A stretch of 64,000 nt of DNA. Origin: Usnea hakonensis (Eukaryota > Ascomycota > Lecanoromycetes > Lecanorales > Parmeliaceae). Below, one piece after another: positions 32,588 to 45,288 of this stretch. The translations under genes were made by a program, and so were the position numbers. The notes beneath the pieces are model-generated. The model was not told the origin of the DNA, searched no databases, and saw nothing but the letters and a program-made list of their open reading frames with translations. Positions within the stretch are counted from its first letter, which is position 1, and each line of letters begins with the position of its first letter. The stretch covers positions 248,001 through 312,000 of the forward strand of contig BLJB01000040.1 in assembly GCA_013423325.1 (NCBI GenBank). Direction: 5' to 3'.

Positions 32588-33385
32588 ATGACAACTCGAA
32601 CCATTCGTGCGAGAGATCGCGGCTTAGCTATCCTCACTGGACCTCCACGACCCAGCTCCCCACTACCAGGAGGAAGAGAGAATGCACCCGGCTTGCCACC
32701 TCCAAGCTTCGATGACCTGCGAACAGTAAATGGCTGGCCACCGCTTCTCCTACCGCCCAAATCACTCTACTTCCTCCAACAACATCGCAACGCAGACCGT
32801 CAGATTACCTACCGTTGGCAGCCAGCTTTCAAAGCGAGACCTCCCAATGGTCACTTGGACATGTTGGAACCCACACGTACGCCACGGTTCGATCCGCGGT
32901 CTATGCTCTGGTGGTCCCAGTGGGAGATTGTCTTCGCGAAAAGAGCGCTGGGGCTGAGCGACGACGATACTTGCTCAGTGTTCAAGTACCGCTGGAGGGA
33001 AATGGATAAGTCAACGAAGCACATGCAGCCATATCATGTGGCTCAGATCATGGAGATACTAAGTGACGGACACCCTGTAAGACCTTTTCCTCGAATTTAT
33101 CCTTCCTTTTCACGACCACTTCATTTGTGGCCGAAAATTTTGCAGGAAGCCGCTTCTTGCCATCATTCTCGCTCCCAAATATGGATCGTTCTTGAACCAT
33201 CAAAGCTACAGGTGGCCATGCTGACTTCGAGATCCTAGTGGCATGCGCACGCTTTTCGCCCTGCCGACCCAAGGCCTGAGATCGAAATTTGCAACGAGTT
33301 CTTACAAGACCTACGTATGGCGAAAGATAGTGAGCGGTTGAAAATGGAGTCGGAATATATTGAACGAATGGCGAGGGAGCTGTGA
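32588..33385 (+). CDS. unrecognised protein, WW-VFA-KYRWR family, copy A
   Basis: Two exons, 32588-33076 and 33239-33385, with an intron of 162 nt (GTAAGA...CCTAG) containing CTGAC 17 nt before its end; product 211 residues. The first 95 residues are Pro/Arg-rich and look disordered. Residues 101-140 carry the block FDPRSMLWWSQWEIVFAK and LSDDDTCSVFKYRWREM. The second exon gives HAHAFRPADPRPE and a helical, charged C-terminus ending MESEYIERMAREL. The same block with identical spacing occurs in the minus-strand gene at 35182-35649, so the two are paralogues. No known domain recognised; the Trp/aromatic plus KYRxR pattern is vaguely like a helix-turn-helix core, which is only a guess. Confidence 0.65.
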
Positions 33386-34890
33386 ATGGCCCCTTAACAT
33401 ACACTTGCACGGACTAAGTTGTCGTTTCGAATTGGATGTATTGGAAATGGAGCCTGTCGTGGATCTGGATACTTACTCAGTCTAGGAAAGGTCGTGGACA
33501 GGGTCTTCATTAAACCAATCTCGCCACACTTGGCCCCTTCTAGCGGCCAATGTCCGACCAGAATGAAATAGACAGCACTCTTATCATGGATGTCTGAGAT
33601 TCCGGGAGTATCATACCGATTCGGGGTGTGGCTTTCAATGATAAAGGGATGATTCATTTACAGGAGGCGTTACAGACATGAAATTTTTTCCCACGTTGAT
33701 ATTCAGATGGCGAACAAGCTATTGCAAGCTGCTTGGAACACTAGTAAGCACGGCAAGTCTGGTTGTGTCTAAGAAGACAGCTGGCTCATAGATAGACTGA
33801 ATTGGCCGGCTCATTACCGTGCCATCCCAAACGAGGCATCATTTCCCTCCCTTGAGACCATCCTCCCACTTCCACTTCCACTTCCATTGACTTCGCACCA
33901 GGCTTTGACTCTCATATTTTCGCCGTCGTACCACATGGCTTTAGCAGAACAAGCTAACATTGCTTTTTGAAAGGGAAGTACCCGGTTCGACTACTTGGAA
34001 GGGTGATTGAGACAACGAATTGCCTCGCATTATCGTCATCGAAAAACCATTGTGTTGATGTGTTCCCGGACCGCCATTGATCTCAGCCTTCCTGCACCTC
34101 TAGGAGACTAGATATTTCAAGGTGTACACCACGAGGTTTTCCATCAAGGACTCAATATGCCGTCCGTCCGACTGTCATCTCGCAATGAAAACCAACCACG
34201 ATATAGCGATGGGTACAACGACATTGCCATCGGTCGCAGACTCGTTCCTGTGCAATCTCAGCCTGATTTAAATCTCTCCTCTCGTTGTGATTTGCCCAAT
34301 TGCTCAGGCCGGCCTCTCCAAAGTAGTGTAAGCCAAGCTGAAAGGTATTCCGCAAAGAGCCGGCATCTCTGAGCATTTGCCATTGGACCTTACGCCAAGC
34401 AGCAGACTAATCGCTTTTGGGACTCGATTATAACATCGACTACGCGGGCTGCAGCAAAGCGTTAAGGGAAGAAGATAGATGCCGTCGGAAGACGGCGGAG
34501 GGAGGTGGTCAGAGGAAAGCGGACAAAGATGATGGGTAGAAGCCAAAAGACAGTCGTCACAAAAAGGCTGATAAGGACCAAAATCAAGCCAAGAAAGGGG
34601 GACCGGTCTCGTCCCAAGTAGGCAAGGGTGTAGCAAGGCGGGGAAGATGGGTATTGTATAGATTGTTCAATTTTCTTGCTTGCGAGGTGTTGACTGGGAT
34701 CTCAAGCAGTGATATGCTTATGGATATGCGTTCTCCATATTGATTTAGAGTTCAGATAATAAATTTTGTTAGAGCCTTGGGAAAGCATGCGTAATGAGTA
34801 ACTTTGCGGTCACATAATCGTCCCATCCTGTGAACGTATCAATGAGGCCCTGGGATTGTTGAGCAGATATTGACTTAATCTTCAAATAGG
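33386..34890. other. spacer between convergent paralogues, no supported gene
   Basis: Contains only short overlapping open frames. The 3' exon(s) of the minus-strand paralogue may begin near 34900-35100 at its right edge. Confidence 0.4.
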
Positions 34891-35181
34891 GCATGCTATT
34901 ATCAATTAAGTGTAGGACTATCCGTACTCTTAGCGTTCGTGTAGCCCCTTGGAAGAAAGTCTGCCGGCTCTTGCACCTGGGCTCTGTCCCCTCTTCTTTC
35001 TTCGAGCCTCTTGCATGTAAGTCTCTGCCTCGTCCATGTAGTGCAGCACAGTTTTTCGTAGTTAGGCTTCTCTTCTTTGATCCCACCTACTCAGATTGAA
35101 CGGTCAGCCTTCCTACTCAAGAAAATAATGATTTTCAGAACCCAGAGACGCTGCGGTGGGGGAAATTTCAGAAAAGGGTAC

Positions 35182-35649
35182 GCACTTGAAAGCATACTTG
35201 TGCGCACTGTCGCAGAGATATTCATAGAGCTGGAGCGCGTCGGTAGTCACCATGTTCTGGATGCCGGGGATCACGTCTCTGTACCGGTATTTGTACAACT
35301 TGGCGATGGCAGAGTCGTCCAGGTTGGTTTTCTTGTTCGCAAAGACGACAACCCAGTGCGTCCACCAAGGAATAAGTGACGGCTCGAAATGGTTTCCTTC
35401 GAAAGGATTCTCGAGGTGGAGCCAGGAAGCGCGATCATTCAAGAAGACCAAGTCAGGGATTTCCAAAGGATGAGTATCATTCCAACGTTTGTCGGTAAGG
35501 GGAGATTGTTCTGAAGGCCAGCCAGGCGTTGTCTTTGATAGAGGCACCGCTGGTGCAAATGATGTGGTTCTGGAGTTGAATTGAGAAGAAGGCGGCAATG
35601 AAGTGGCGTGGGATTTTGACGGCTGAAATGATCGAGCGGCGGGGTTCAT
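35182..35649 (-). CDS. unrecognised protein, WW-VFA-KYRYR family, copy B (3' end unresolved)
   Basis: First exon of 156 codons from ATG 35649 to a GTACCC donor at 35181. The N-terminal 75 residues are Ser/Thr/Pro-rich. Residues 88-126 read HFEPSLIPWWTHWVVVFANK then LDDSAIAKLYKYRYRDV, aligning residue for residue in spacing with copy A (FxPxxxxWWxxW, VFA, L-x-D, KYRxR). The exon ends SAHKYAFKC, matching the HAHAF that follows the splice in copy A. Downstream a charged helical frame (AETYMQEARRKKRG, about 35050-34950) could be the last exon if a GACGAG acceptor is used, but the junction is weak. If the donor is ignored the frame stops at 35113. Function unknown. Confidence 0.6.
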
Positions 35650-37375
35650 GGCTTGAGTAGTAGCGTTTGTCGGGCTTCCAGAGATCTTGTATATGTTTTT
35701 GACTTAGTAAAGGGTCTGGAAGGTCGCGAGAATGAAATATCTTAAAAGGCTAGAGCTGACGAGGAACGAACGGCGAAAACAAAGCTGGGGCCAGTGTGCA
35801 TGAAATTTTATACTGTGCGACCTTGCATAGAAGTGAGGCGAAAGCGCAGAGACTTCAGATGTTATTCAAAACTTCATGCTACATTTTGGGCGCTAGTGCT
35901 CCAACCACGCCAGGAAATTTGGAAAGTGCCGCCTGGTCAGGCAGCAAGTTGGATTTGGACGCCTGTACGCTCCAGAGTGCTGGCTCTTGACTCTGTCGAC
36001 TTGACGAGTTGTCTATCCTTGCTGAATGTATAGATTGCGGAGTCAAATTCATTTGCGACAGGAGCTATGGAGGTAAGGAGAAAATCAACGTATGTCAGAA
36101 TGAGAAGGGTGTACGAATGTACGATGGTAAGGTACCTACTCCTCAGCTTACAATATGGTGGAAATAATAAGGAGAAGCTGAAGGTGTGATCGGTCAGCCT
36201 TACTGTTCTCCGGAGCGTCCAGTGGACATTGACCGCTAATCTTAAATGTCCTTGTTCCCTCCCCCCCTAATTCTAGATTTGCCGAGAAATTGCAAAGAAA
36301 ACCACCCTCTTCCATAATATCTAATCGGACCACTGAGAAATCATGTCACTAGGAAATAAAGTCTGTTGCACTAATGCGAAAATGCGGCCATTCTTCACTG
36401 TGGGCTCGTTGTATCCCCGTGGGCAGTACTAACGCCCCTGCATGCCGATAGCACTTTCAACAATAAGGGCTCATTCCCGAGGCTGCCCCCTAATCTGAAA
36501 TAGTTTCCATACTGGAAGACCTCTCTGAAAAGTAAAACTTTCATTTCAGCCCTAACTTACTCTCCATATTCCTCTCGCGACTTCATTCTGTGCCCGGTAA
36601 AGGAAAGCGAGACTTGGCATTCATAGCTTGCAGGTCCAGCATCTCGACGGTGATCTCCGGCTCTATATGCGTGACAGAGAAGACGAAGACACCTTTGGAC
36701 GGGAACGTAGCGAGGTTTAGTAGGACGCTCGTCATTTCAGTAAGCTATGCCAGAGCTTCAGACAATTGAGAATCTTGAGAACCGCGATTTTTGATTTAGG
36801 CGTTCAACTTGCAGTCAAAATGTACGACAGTGAGAAATTATATAAACGGCAGCCGAGCGCCGCACGTCAAGCTGAACTCGATATAAACTTAATTGAGGAT
36901 CTGGATGCTAGTGTGGAGCATCCCTTGCATACGTACGGAGTTCTCTTACTTCGTTCTGGGACCATCAAGGACAGGACGTAATTCGACCATAGACTAGTAT
37001 CATAAGTGAAGGGAATTGAAGAGTCTTGATGGACGATATGAAGGTCTGAATCGCTGCATGCAGAGTGCTTACCTGCGCTGTAAGTAGCTACCTGTGTACA
37101 AATCAGCACTCAGTGAGTTTGACAGCCTCCTTTTCCAATTTGTTCAACAAGGAGAGACATTGTTCAATTTATGAAGCGGCTCTGCGAAGATATTCGAATT
37201 TCGGGTGGAGCGAAGGCGATCTCCGTAGAAATGTAGGATGACGGGTAATTCTAGGGGTAGATTTGTCCTACTTGACTCTAAGGGCCAAAGCACTTCAGCC
37301 TTTGATAGTTACCAATATCATTTGTACGGCTATCAACCGATCACCGTTTGTCGCTGATCTTCGCATTCACCGCAG
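35650..37375. other. intergenic; may contain 5' exon(s) of the next gene
   Basis: An open frame at 36766-36981 (ending LIEDLDASVEHPLHTYGVLL...) is a possible upstream exon of the gene that begins at 37376, but I found no donor that joins in phase. A GGTAAGGTACCTAC motif lies at about 36126-36139. Confidence 0.4.
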
Positions 37376-38320
37376 CGTCGAAAATTAATAAACATCACTG
37401 TGTACCAGCAAAATTACTTCCGCTCGTTATTTGATTCCAACAAGGAGCTGGGAGTTGAGCAGCTTGATGCAGCAGTCCCCTCAATCTTGCAACTACACTG
37501 TGGCATCTGCATCATGCTGGTAGAAAATCAAGGTCGGCACAGAATTCTTGGTCGTATGTTCTCGGATGAGCAGCTATTTCGGATCATCGTCCCGAAGAGA
37601 TTCACACTGCGCGCACATCCTCCCAAAAGCCAGGTCAAAGCAGGTTTCTCCAACGACATCATCCCTACATCGGGTGACATCAGGCCTGACTTCACCAACG
37701 AAGACATCGCTCTTGTGCTCCAATATCGCTGGCCCGAGGATCTCAGAGACCTCAGACCGTGCGACATAGATGCCGTCGATAATAGTGTCAAGGGAGTGGG
37801 TAACAACCTCGAATCGGAGGCGGACATCCTGAGCTACGATGATGTGACTCTTTCCGATTACTGTCACGAGAAACTTTACGAAAACAAGGTTCGCAGAGGG
37901 GAAATCCTCGACAGCTTCAAGGCAGAATTGCACGAAGCACAAAGACTCCGAGCAGCAGCAGTTGAGGAACGTTTCAAGCGGACCGATCCTGGAGTGCTCC
38001 AGTACATCATCATCGCAAAATTACATCACGCCTTACCCTGGGACAGTATTGCCGAGTCTCTGAATCGCCGCTACACGAGACGTGCAAGTCTCATGGGTCA
38101 GTTCAATGAGTTCGATCCTGGCCTTGTGGAGGAGATATACCAGCTGCACGCTGAGGCTAGGACATCCACATATGAGGAATGCGAGAGTCGGGACTGGAAG
38201 AAGCTCTCAATGGCTAGAATGCCAACGGGGAAGATGAGGAGGGAAGCACAAATTCGGGCAAGGTTCTCGCCGATCACGCCGGCGGCGATGACTTTAGCTG
38301 AGAGTCAGGGCAAAGATTGA
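37376..38320 (+). CDS. unrecognised acidic/helical protein, 5' partial
   Basis: Open frame of 314 residues preceded by a strong acceptor (TTCACCGCAG at 37366-37375); there is no ATG in good position near its start, so one or more upstream exons are missing. Landmarks: GICIMLVENQGRHRILGRMF, then FTNEDIALVLQYRWPED, whose spacing recalls the LSDDDTCSVFKYRWRE motif of the neighbouring paralogues, then a long charged helix (EILDSFKAELHEAQRLRAAA) and LPWDSIAESLNRRYTRR, which resembles the third helix of a Myb/SANT-type DNA-binding fold. The C-terminus is basic. I do not recognise the family; a DNA-binding role is inference from one short motif. Confidence 0.6.
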   Translation, partial: RRKLINITVYQQNYFRSLFDSNKELGVEQLDAAVPSILQLHCGICIMLVENQGRHRILGRMFSDEQLFRIIVPKRFTLRAHPPKSQVKAGFSNDIIPTSGDIRPDFTNEDIALVLQYRWPEDLRDLRPCDIDAVDNSVKGVGNNLESEADILSYDDVTLSDYCHEKLYENKVRRGEILDSFKAELHEAQRLRAAAVEERFKRTDPGVLQYIIIAKLHHALPWDSIAESLNRRYTRRASLMGQFNEFDPGLVEEIYQLHAEARTSTYEECESRDWKKLSMARMPTGKMRREAQIRARFSPITPAAMTLAESQGKD

Positions 38321-39333
38321 GAACAAGACCGTGGTGACAAAATTCGGGAGTAGCAACATAGTATTCGCATAAAAAGGACTGTGTCTCTCTCGTAGGGCTC
38401 AAGTTTGAAGGATTTTCCGTAGCTCGTGAGCATATCTACTGGCAAGGTTGCGATTCGATATTCTCATATTATATTTTTCTTCTCTCTCTCAGCGTCGCTG
38501 GGCTCAGCATGTAGTGCAAGGTAGATACGCACTTGTCAGAAGCTCAATCAGGATGGCTAAATAGCAGAGGGTGACACAGAAAGGGATGAGGTTTGTACTA
38601 CCTGATGCAGCTTAGGCTCGGATCGCGTTCTATGACCGGGAGCACTAAAATAGCAGTACGGAATACCTTACGGAGTAAAGTACGGAGGTCTGCACCGAAA
38701 GTCCTGCCACAAAGCCCTAACCCTATCTTCGGAAGACGCCCCTAGTTTTGAAGCATGTTGCAGGACTTTTGGTCCGAGGTCGTATGTGTACTCGTACGCT
38801 AAGGCCTTAGAGTTAGGTTGATTGTCTACCTACTTTACCTTTCAAGGAAGAGGAAGGCACGGCAGGCACGGCAGGAACGTGCTTACTTCTTGACAATTCC
38901 CCATGAGCTTTCTATTGCTACTGCGACGTTGATCAAAGTTTTGTATACTCTGGCTCATGGTTCAAATTCAGTTGGCACTCTTTTGGCTTCCTGTCACAAT
39001 CTACTCTCGTGCCCCGTCCTTCTCCATCGTGGGTAGATGAACAAGCAAAGGTCGTTTCCTTGCCGAGCGGACCTCGACGGAGCAACGAACATCTGCGAAT
39101 GCTCGTCTTGCCGAATTGATCCTGCGCTATGATGTGACAGAAAATCTCGTTGGGATAATACAGTGCTCTGTGTTGTCCTCTGACGTCTCCCAACGTCGCT
39201 GTCGAGTCCAAGTCACCGTTGCGGGAAACCCGTTCCAGTAAGAGAAGGGATGCGGAGACGGTGAAGATAGGGCAGTGTTTGTGCCTATCCACCACCAAAA
39301 AGAGAAGACCTGTCAGTACAAAATCCATTCAAG
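38321..39333. other. intergenic, 5' flank of SLN1
   Basis: No supported gene. Contains GGAGTAAAGTACGGAGG near 38673 and AGGCACGGC units near 38855-38872. Leader sequence of the kinase gene probably starts within the last 300 bases. Confidence 0.5.
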
Positions 39334-42300
39334 ATGCGGATCGGAATCCGGGAGCAGTTGGGTCTGTTAGTGCTACTTACCACACTGATCGCTCTCGCTG
39401 TGGTAGCTGTTGCAACGGTATCTTTTTTCTCCCCTATCCAAGCTCTTCTTGCGGGCTGTGTACTGATCACATTTACCCCAGTGGGTGAACAATTATGACT
39501 TTGTGATTGGCATCAGGTATCAGAAGCCCCACACATGTTGCGCCTTCCACTGAGATTGACTGACACTGCCAGGACTTCGAGTCTCTCCCTGACGGCCTCC
39601 CTCTATGCCAATCAGCTCAACTCAAACCTCCTGCTTCTCCAGTCAAGTGTCGGAGCCATATCCACGCGCGTTGCTCTCCAATCTGCACTGCAACGCTACA
39701 ATTCAGGGAATAACACCGACGCCAACTGGGTGCGCGCGGCATCAGATATGCAGAGCGCATTGTCAGGTGGAGGGTCATCTGACATGTTACTGGAAGCGCA
39801 AATCTTCTCCAAGAACGGCACCGGCGTTGGTGGGCCTTATAGTCTGCTGAACACCAGTTCGACCATCGCAGAAGCAATCCCGCTCCCGTTCCTTGATCCC
39901 AACGGCACTTCAGTCTATCTTGGGGATAATGGCACTGGTTACCCTGCCCAGCTATACCCAAATTTGACGTACACGTCGACGGTTGTAAACAACACCTTCA
40001 ACCAATCGGATGCCTTTTGGAATGGACAGCAGTTGTACAACAATTCGACCATTTTCCTAGGCCCATGGCTTCTCAACGGGAGCTTCGGTCTGCTTTCACT
40101 CACTGTACCTGTGGTTAACAACACATCGAGCGCGGATATCCTCGGTTGGATCAGCATCATTGCTAATGCGAAATCCATTTTCAACATTGAGCAGTCAACT
40201 GAAGGCCTAGGAAATACAGGCCAGATCTTGCTTGTAGCCCCGAGCACCTCAAATCAAAAATTGTCACCCAGTTCACAAGCTGTCGGCAGTACCAGAGCAA
40301 ACAGAACGGCAGTAAAGACACAAGAGGTGCATTTCGTACTGCCACCTACTCAGAACTCATCACGAAGCATCCGTCACTCAACGCGGGCCTATGGCATGCC
40401 CAACTTGTCCTTCCAGATGCAAGATTATCCTGCTGTGTTGGATGCTTATACGTCAGACACTGGATCCGACAATAGCGCAGGGAGTCTCATTTCCTCAAAA
40501 AACGAGGAAAATGGCCATGTTTCAGTTGGCTACGCTTTGCCAATGTCTCCTATGGTTGATTGGGCGCTCATCGTTGAACAATCATACGACGAGGTGATTG
40601 CACCAATCCACCGTCTTCGAAATGTTCTAGTGGCGTGCGTCTTCGGAACTGTCGGCGCCATACTCCTGGTATTGTTACCATTAGCCCACCTCTCTGTGAG
40701 ACCCATCAGACGTTTGAGAGAAGCAACGAAGAAGACTGTAGAGCCCTACAGATACGAATCTGATGACGGTAGCGTCCGCTCTTCGATAGCAGGAGACAAC
40801 GAAGGGCTGGAATCAGGCGAAGAGGCGTCAATGACCACAGCTGCCAGGAAGGAAGGCTTCGTGGGTCGGATGTCGCACTGGCGAGATAGGCTTCAGCGGA
40901 ATGATGCGGAGCACAAGAACAGGCAAAGACGGCAAACCTTCCGCATACCTGGCAAGGTTCAAGATGGAAAGCACATCGTTCATGACGAACTTACTGACCT
41001 TACTCGCACATTCAATGAAATGTCAGAAGAATTGATGATGCAGTATGAACGACTCGAAGAAAGAGTTAAGGAGCGAACACAGGAGCTCGAGATTAGCAAG
41101 AAGGCTGCCGAAGCTGCTAATGAAAGCAAAACGGCTTTCATCGCTAATATCTCCCACGAGCTCAAGACGCCGCTGAATGGAATCCTTGGGATGTGTGCCG
41201 TCTGTATGCAAGAGGAGGACCATACAAAATTGAAAAGATCCCTTGGTATCATATACAAGTCGGGCGATCTGCTGCTACATCTATTGACAGATCTTCTGAC
41301 ATTCACAAAGAATCAGATAGGCCAACATCTTACCTTGGACGAACGAGAGTTCCGCTTGTCGGACGTATGTGCACAGGTGGTCTCGATATTCGAGAAACAG
41401 GCAAAGGATGGGTCCATAAAGCTGGGCGTGAGCTATGAAGGTCCTCAAGATGGCTTGGAAATGGCCGGTGGAGTTCCTCTGCAGAGCGGTTTTGGACCGT
41501 ATGGCACGGGTCGTGTGAGAGATATGTTTTTGTGGGGCGACCAGCACAGGATTCTCCAAGTCATCATCAACCTCGTAAGCAATAGTCTGAAGTTTACACC
41601 TCCACATGGATCAGTCAATGTAAAAATCAGATGCGTGGGGGACGCACCAGAAAGGCCTGAGAGTGCCCGCAAAGGGTCATTGCAGTCGAAGCAGTCCAAA
41701 TACTCCAAACGGCAATCGTCAAGAGGGTCGAGGGGCGGCATCCTGGGAGTGCGATCTGATTCTGGCTCCTCTATCACCCCTAGTCAACGAGGCCGCGAGA
41801 AAGCAAAGTACTCCGATACGGCGCTTCACATCAATGGGAACGAGCCTAAAGCAATACCGACTGTTGCAGTTACAGAGCGTTCATCATCACCTCCACCAAT
41901 CAATGCGAGGATTCTCCTCTTTGAATTTGAGGTCGAGGACACTGGGCCTGGCATCCCAGAGAATCAACAACAGCGCGTCTTTGAACCTTTCGTACAAGGC
42001 GACATTGGGCTTAATAAAAAGTACGGAGGCACTGGTCTCGGATTAAGCATCTGCTCGCAGTTGGCTAGTCTCATGAAGGGATCCATGGAACTCGACAGTC
42101 AAGTTGGGATTGGGAGCAAATTCACCATGCGAATACCATTAGTTTTCACAAAGGAAAGGGCCGATAGCACGACCAGCTCTAACATGGGCTCTCGACGCAA
42201 TAGCACCAACCTAGGCCCAAGCAACGATGACGACCACTCGCCGCAGCCGAAAAGATCATCTTCTGATATGTCTGTGAAATCTGAGACCACGGTCCCACCT

Positions 42301-43003
42301 GGGCTGAATGGTTTTGATACGCCTGCGAAGCCAAGGCTTGTTGGGCTGAGTCAACCATTTTTTGCTGCAACTTCGCCCTTAGAATCCCCTGATAAACAAC
42401 TAGCAGCGATGGAGCGAGTTGCTTCCCAGGCAGCTCAGAGCGGTGACAGAATTCGTGTACTGGTCGCAGAGGATAACAAGGTCAACCAAGAAGTGGTACT
42501 TCGGATGTTGAAGCTTGAAGATATTTACGGTAGATTTCCCCAAAAAAAAACACCCTTTACACTAGGTTGTTAGGTTCTGACACATTTCCAGACGTTACTG
42601 TTGCTAAGGACGGCCAAGAAGCTTTCGAGCTTGTCAAAGAGAGCATGGAGCAGCGGAAATACTTCAACTTGATATTTATGGATGTCCAGGTGATTCTTCA
42701 AAATGTCGTATTTGATTGTCACGAGCTTACATCACTATTCAGATGCCCAATCTTGATGGTATACAAAGCACTCGACTGATAAGAGAGATGGGCTACTCTG
42801 CTCCAATCGTCGCTCTCACCGCATTCGCCGAAGAAAGCAATGTGAAAGAGTGCATGGACTCTGGCATGGACTTCTTCCTGCCTAAGCCAATCCGCCGACC
42901 AGCTCTTAAACAAGTCCTCAAACGGTACTGCGCCACCATTCCAGAAGCTGCAGAGGAATCCGAGAGACCGGCAAGAGAGGAACCAGTCTCGCCGGTTTCA
43001 TGA
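39334..43003 (+). CDS. SLN1: Sln1-type hybrid histidine kinase (group VI osmosensor)
   Basis: Five exons: 39334-39417, 39482-39516, 39573-42529, 42592-42689 and 42743-43003; 1144 residues. Exon 1 encodes MRIGIREQLGLLVLLTTLIA, the first membrane helix. A 350-residue extracellular domain rich in N-x-S/T sites follows, then a second helix (VLVACVFGTVGAILLVLLP) and a HAMP-like linker, coiled coil (EELMMQYERLEERVKERTQE), H-box with phosphoacceptor His568 (ANISHELKTPLNGILG), N-box (QVIINLVSNSLKFTP), D/F/G boxes (DTGPGIPENQQQRVFEPF, GGTGLGLSI) and receiver domain (VLVAEDNKVNQEVV; Asp1056 in LIFMDVQMPNLDG; Lys in PKPIRRPA). In fungi this kinase sits in the plasma membrane and feeds the Ypd1-Ssk1/Skn7 relay controlling the HOG MAP kinase. 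The 54-nt-scale introns in the receiver part were placed by phase and by EDIYDVTVAKDG. Confidence 0.94.
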
Positions 43004-43984
43004 AGGTCGTGACATGCACCATGCTGTATCTCGCAGTACCGAAGAGATCGCGATAAGAATTTTCCCCTACCTGGGCAACCCCTTCCCACCGGTCAGCGAT
43101 ACTTTGCTCTTCATGAGGTCCTCAAGGATCCGTTGCTTCCCATGCTTCCTCCTCGCTTAATGTTTCAGGGCTCTTTTCAGTTGAAAGGAGCCTACGCAAG
43201 CCTCCATGGACTTTATATGGACTTCTCTCAAAACGATCTATCTATCCATGTACGAAATATTCTCCTCAAGGAGAATCAGCCTCCCGACATGCTCTATATA
43301 TACTTGTTCTGCCCTTAGCGCCCTATTCTAACGCAGAATCATGTGTTACGATAAGATTACCAAGACTCTGCCAAATAATTGATGGTTTCCTGGCGTTTTT
43401 GGCGATATGCATTGATTGCTACCTCTGCCTGGCATGGAGAGTGATAAGCGAAAAAGAAGCGAGGCGTTTGGGACGGACTGGTGAAAAAAGTTCTGAAAGC
43501 TATCTAATATTTTTAATTGCCCCCGTGCAATTGGTAGATGAGAAGAGACTGAATCCTGCCAATAGAATTCTACTTAATTGTTTCGAATGTTCTCTAAGAT
43601 CTATGTGCGAGGAGGCGCGATGGGACATACGGTGCCAAGCCTTGTACACGTTCAATTAGCCACGTTTAGTAGCACGCTGTCAAATTAGCGCCAAATGGCC
43701 CTTATTCATTGCCACGGTCCAGTCTTCGTGATTTGAAAGGCTGATATTTGCCGACTCCACCAGTCCATAAAGGACAGCACTGCTGTCTCAAGAAGCAGGG
43801 TTCCATACCAATCGCTTTTGCCTGTCATTCTGTCAATTGATCGCGACAAACGGTCACCGAATGAGTTCCGTGGGAAAGGGATGAACCACCATTGATTGCG
43901 TAAACGACAGCTTCATTTATAGAACCTAAACCGATACCATAGTCTTTATCCGCTCAGGAAGCCTTCAGTCTCGCCGAGCTCAGC
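43004..43984. other. intergenic, 3' flank of SLN1 and promoter of RAX1
   Basis: Short open frames only. Nothing recognised. Confidence 0.5.
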
Positions 43985-45288
43985 ATGTCTGATGCCATGA
44001 TGGACACGCCGTCGCCACATCCAGACCTCAATCGAAATCGCCTCCCAACGCTCTTCGAGGTTCTCAGTCGCCAGACTTTGGCTCCTGTTGATCTCTTTTC
44101 CTTCTACATCTACATGCGAGACCAGCAAAGATCTGTTGACTATCTCGACTTTTGGTATGCTTGCTTCTATAGCTTGAGGACGTGTACTTGAGGCAGGGTA
44201 AAAAGCTGACCTCGAGGCGACAGGCTCGATGTCTCCCAGCACATGTCCCTCTGCCGACATTATGTTCGTGAATTGCGTCGCTCAGTCCTCGTCGAAACAC
44301 CAGAATTGGAAAAGCACGGTTCAAAACGCTCATCATACATACTAGACCACATTGGAGACATGAACGATCCGTCGGGTCCATCGACAAATCTTAATCCTGA
44401 TGAGAAAATTAAGGACCAGCATCTCTCCGCCTACTTACGCTCAGATAATGGGAATGGAGTTGGCAATGGTAACGGCAATGGCAATGATGCTAATCATTCA
44501 CCAAAGAGCAGTCTCGGGTCTCAGTCAAATTTCCAGGGATCGGGCAATCGACCTTCAAATGGAACAGACAGGGAGCGTCCGCCTAGGCCCAGCTTCATGA
44601 CCAATGGCTCACCTGGCCGAACTGACTCAAATTCTCCAGCACATACCGTCGCAAGGCCAGATATCAGGGCCAGCGCTGAGAAAATCCTCTACACGTTCTT
44701 GTTACCAGGCTCCGAGCGAGAGATCATCCTACCGCAGGGCATTCTAACCGACATCACCACATCCATTGAGGAGGAAGGACGCGACGATCCCGAGGTTTTT
44801 GACGCCGCGAAGGACTACACCTTCCAGGCCATGGAACGCGACGCTTTTCCAGGCTTTCTTCGAGCAAAAGCGCTTGGCAATCTGGTACCGCCAAGCTCTT
44901 TCCTCCGATTATGCCTGGGTCTATTGGGACTCTTTGGTGCGTTCTGGGCTGGTTTTGCATGCATTTTGCTGGACAAGCCAAAACATATTCGCTGCTGGGT
45001 TGGTTAAACTTTGAATTCTCAGACACCTACAAAAGTAACTCATGGTTTTAGCTCATACTCCCCTTCACCATCGGCGTTTACGCACTTTCGTCCCAACAGT
45101 ACTCGATCGACCCTGTCCTCGCCTTGGCTGGCCTCAGCGAATACACATTCATGAATTGGTCACGCATAAGAGAACCATACATTCGAAGACTTATGAACAA
45201 ACGCGCTATGATGGTCTTATTCTTCACCGTACTGATCGGCGTGTGCCTGATCGTACTATTTATCTTCGTACCTGGACACCGACTTTAG
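43985..45288 (+). CDS. RAX1: Rax1-like protein: atypical RGS domain plus three membrane helices
   Basis: Three exons, 43985-44154, 44224-44998 and 45052-45288, give 393 residues. The N-terminus LPTLFEVLSRQTLAPVDLFS and YMRDQQRSVDYLDFWLDV is the start of the RGS fold. It is interrupted by about 130 low-complexity residues with GNGVGNGNGNGN, then resumes with ASAEKILYTFLLPGSEREI and FDAAKDYTFQAMERDAFPGF. Three hydrophobic segments follow: LRLCLGLLGLFGAFWAGFAC, RCWLILPFTIGVYAL and MMVLFFTVLIGVCLIVLFIF. This order is that of Rax1, which in yeast works with Rax2 as a bud-site landmark and in moulds affects polarity, stress tolerance and conidiation. It is at plasma or internal membranes. Both splice joins are well supported by phase and by sequence across the junctions. 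Confidence 0.9.
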
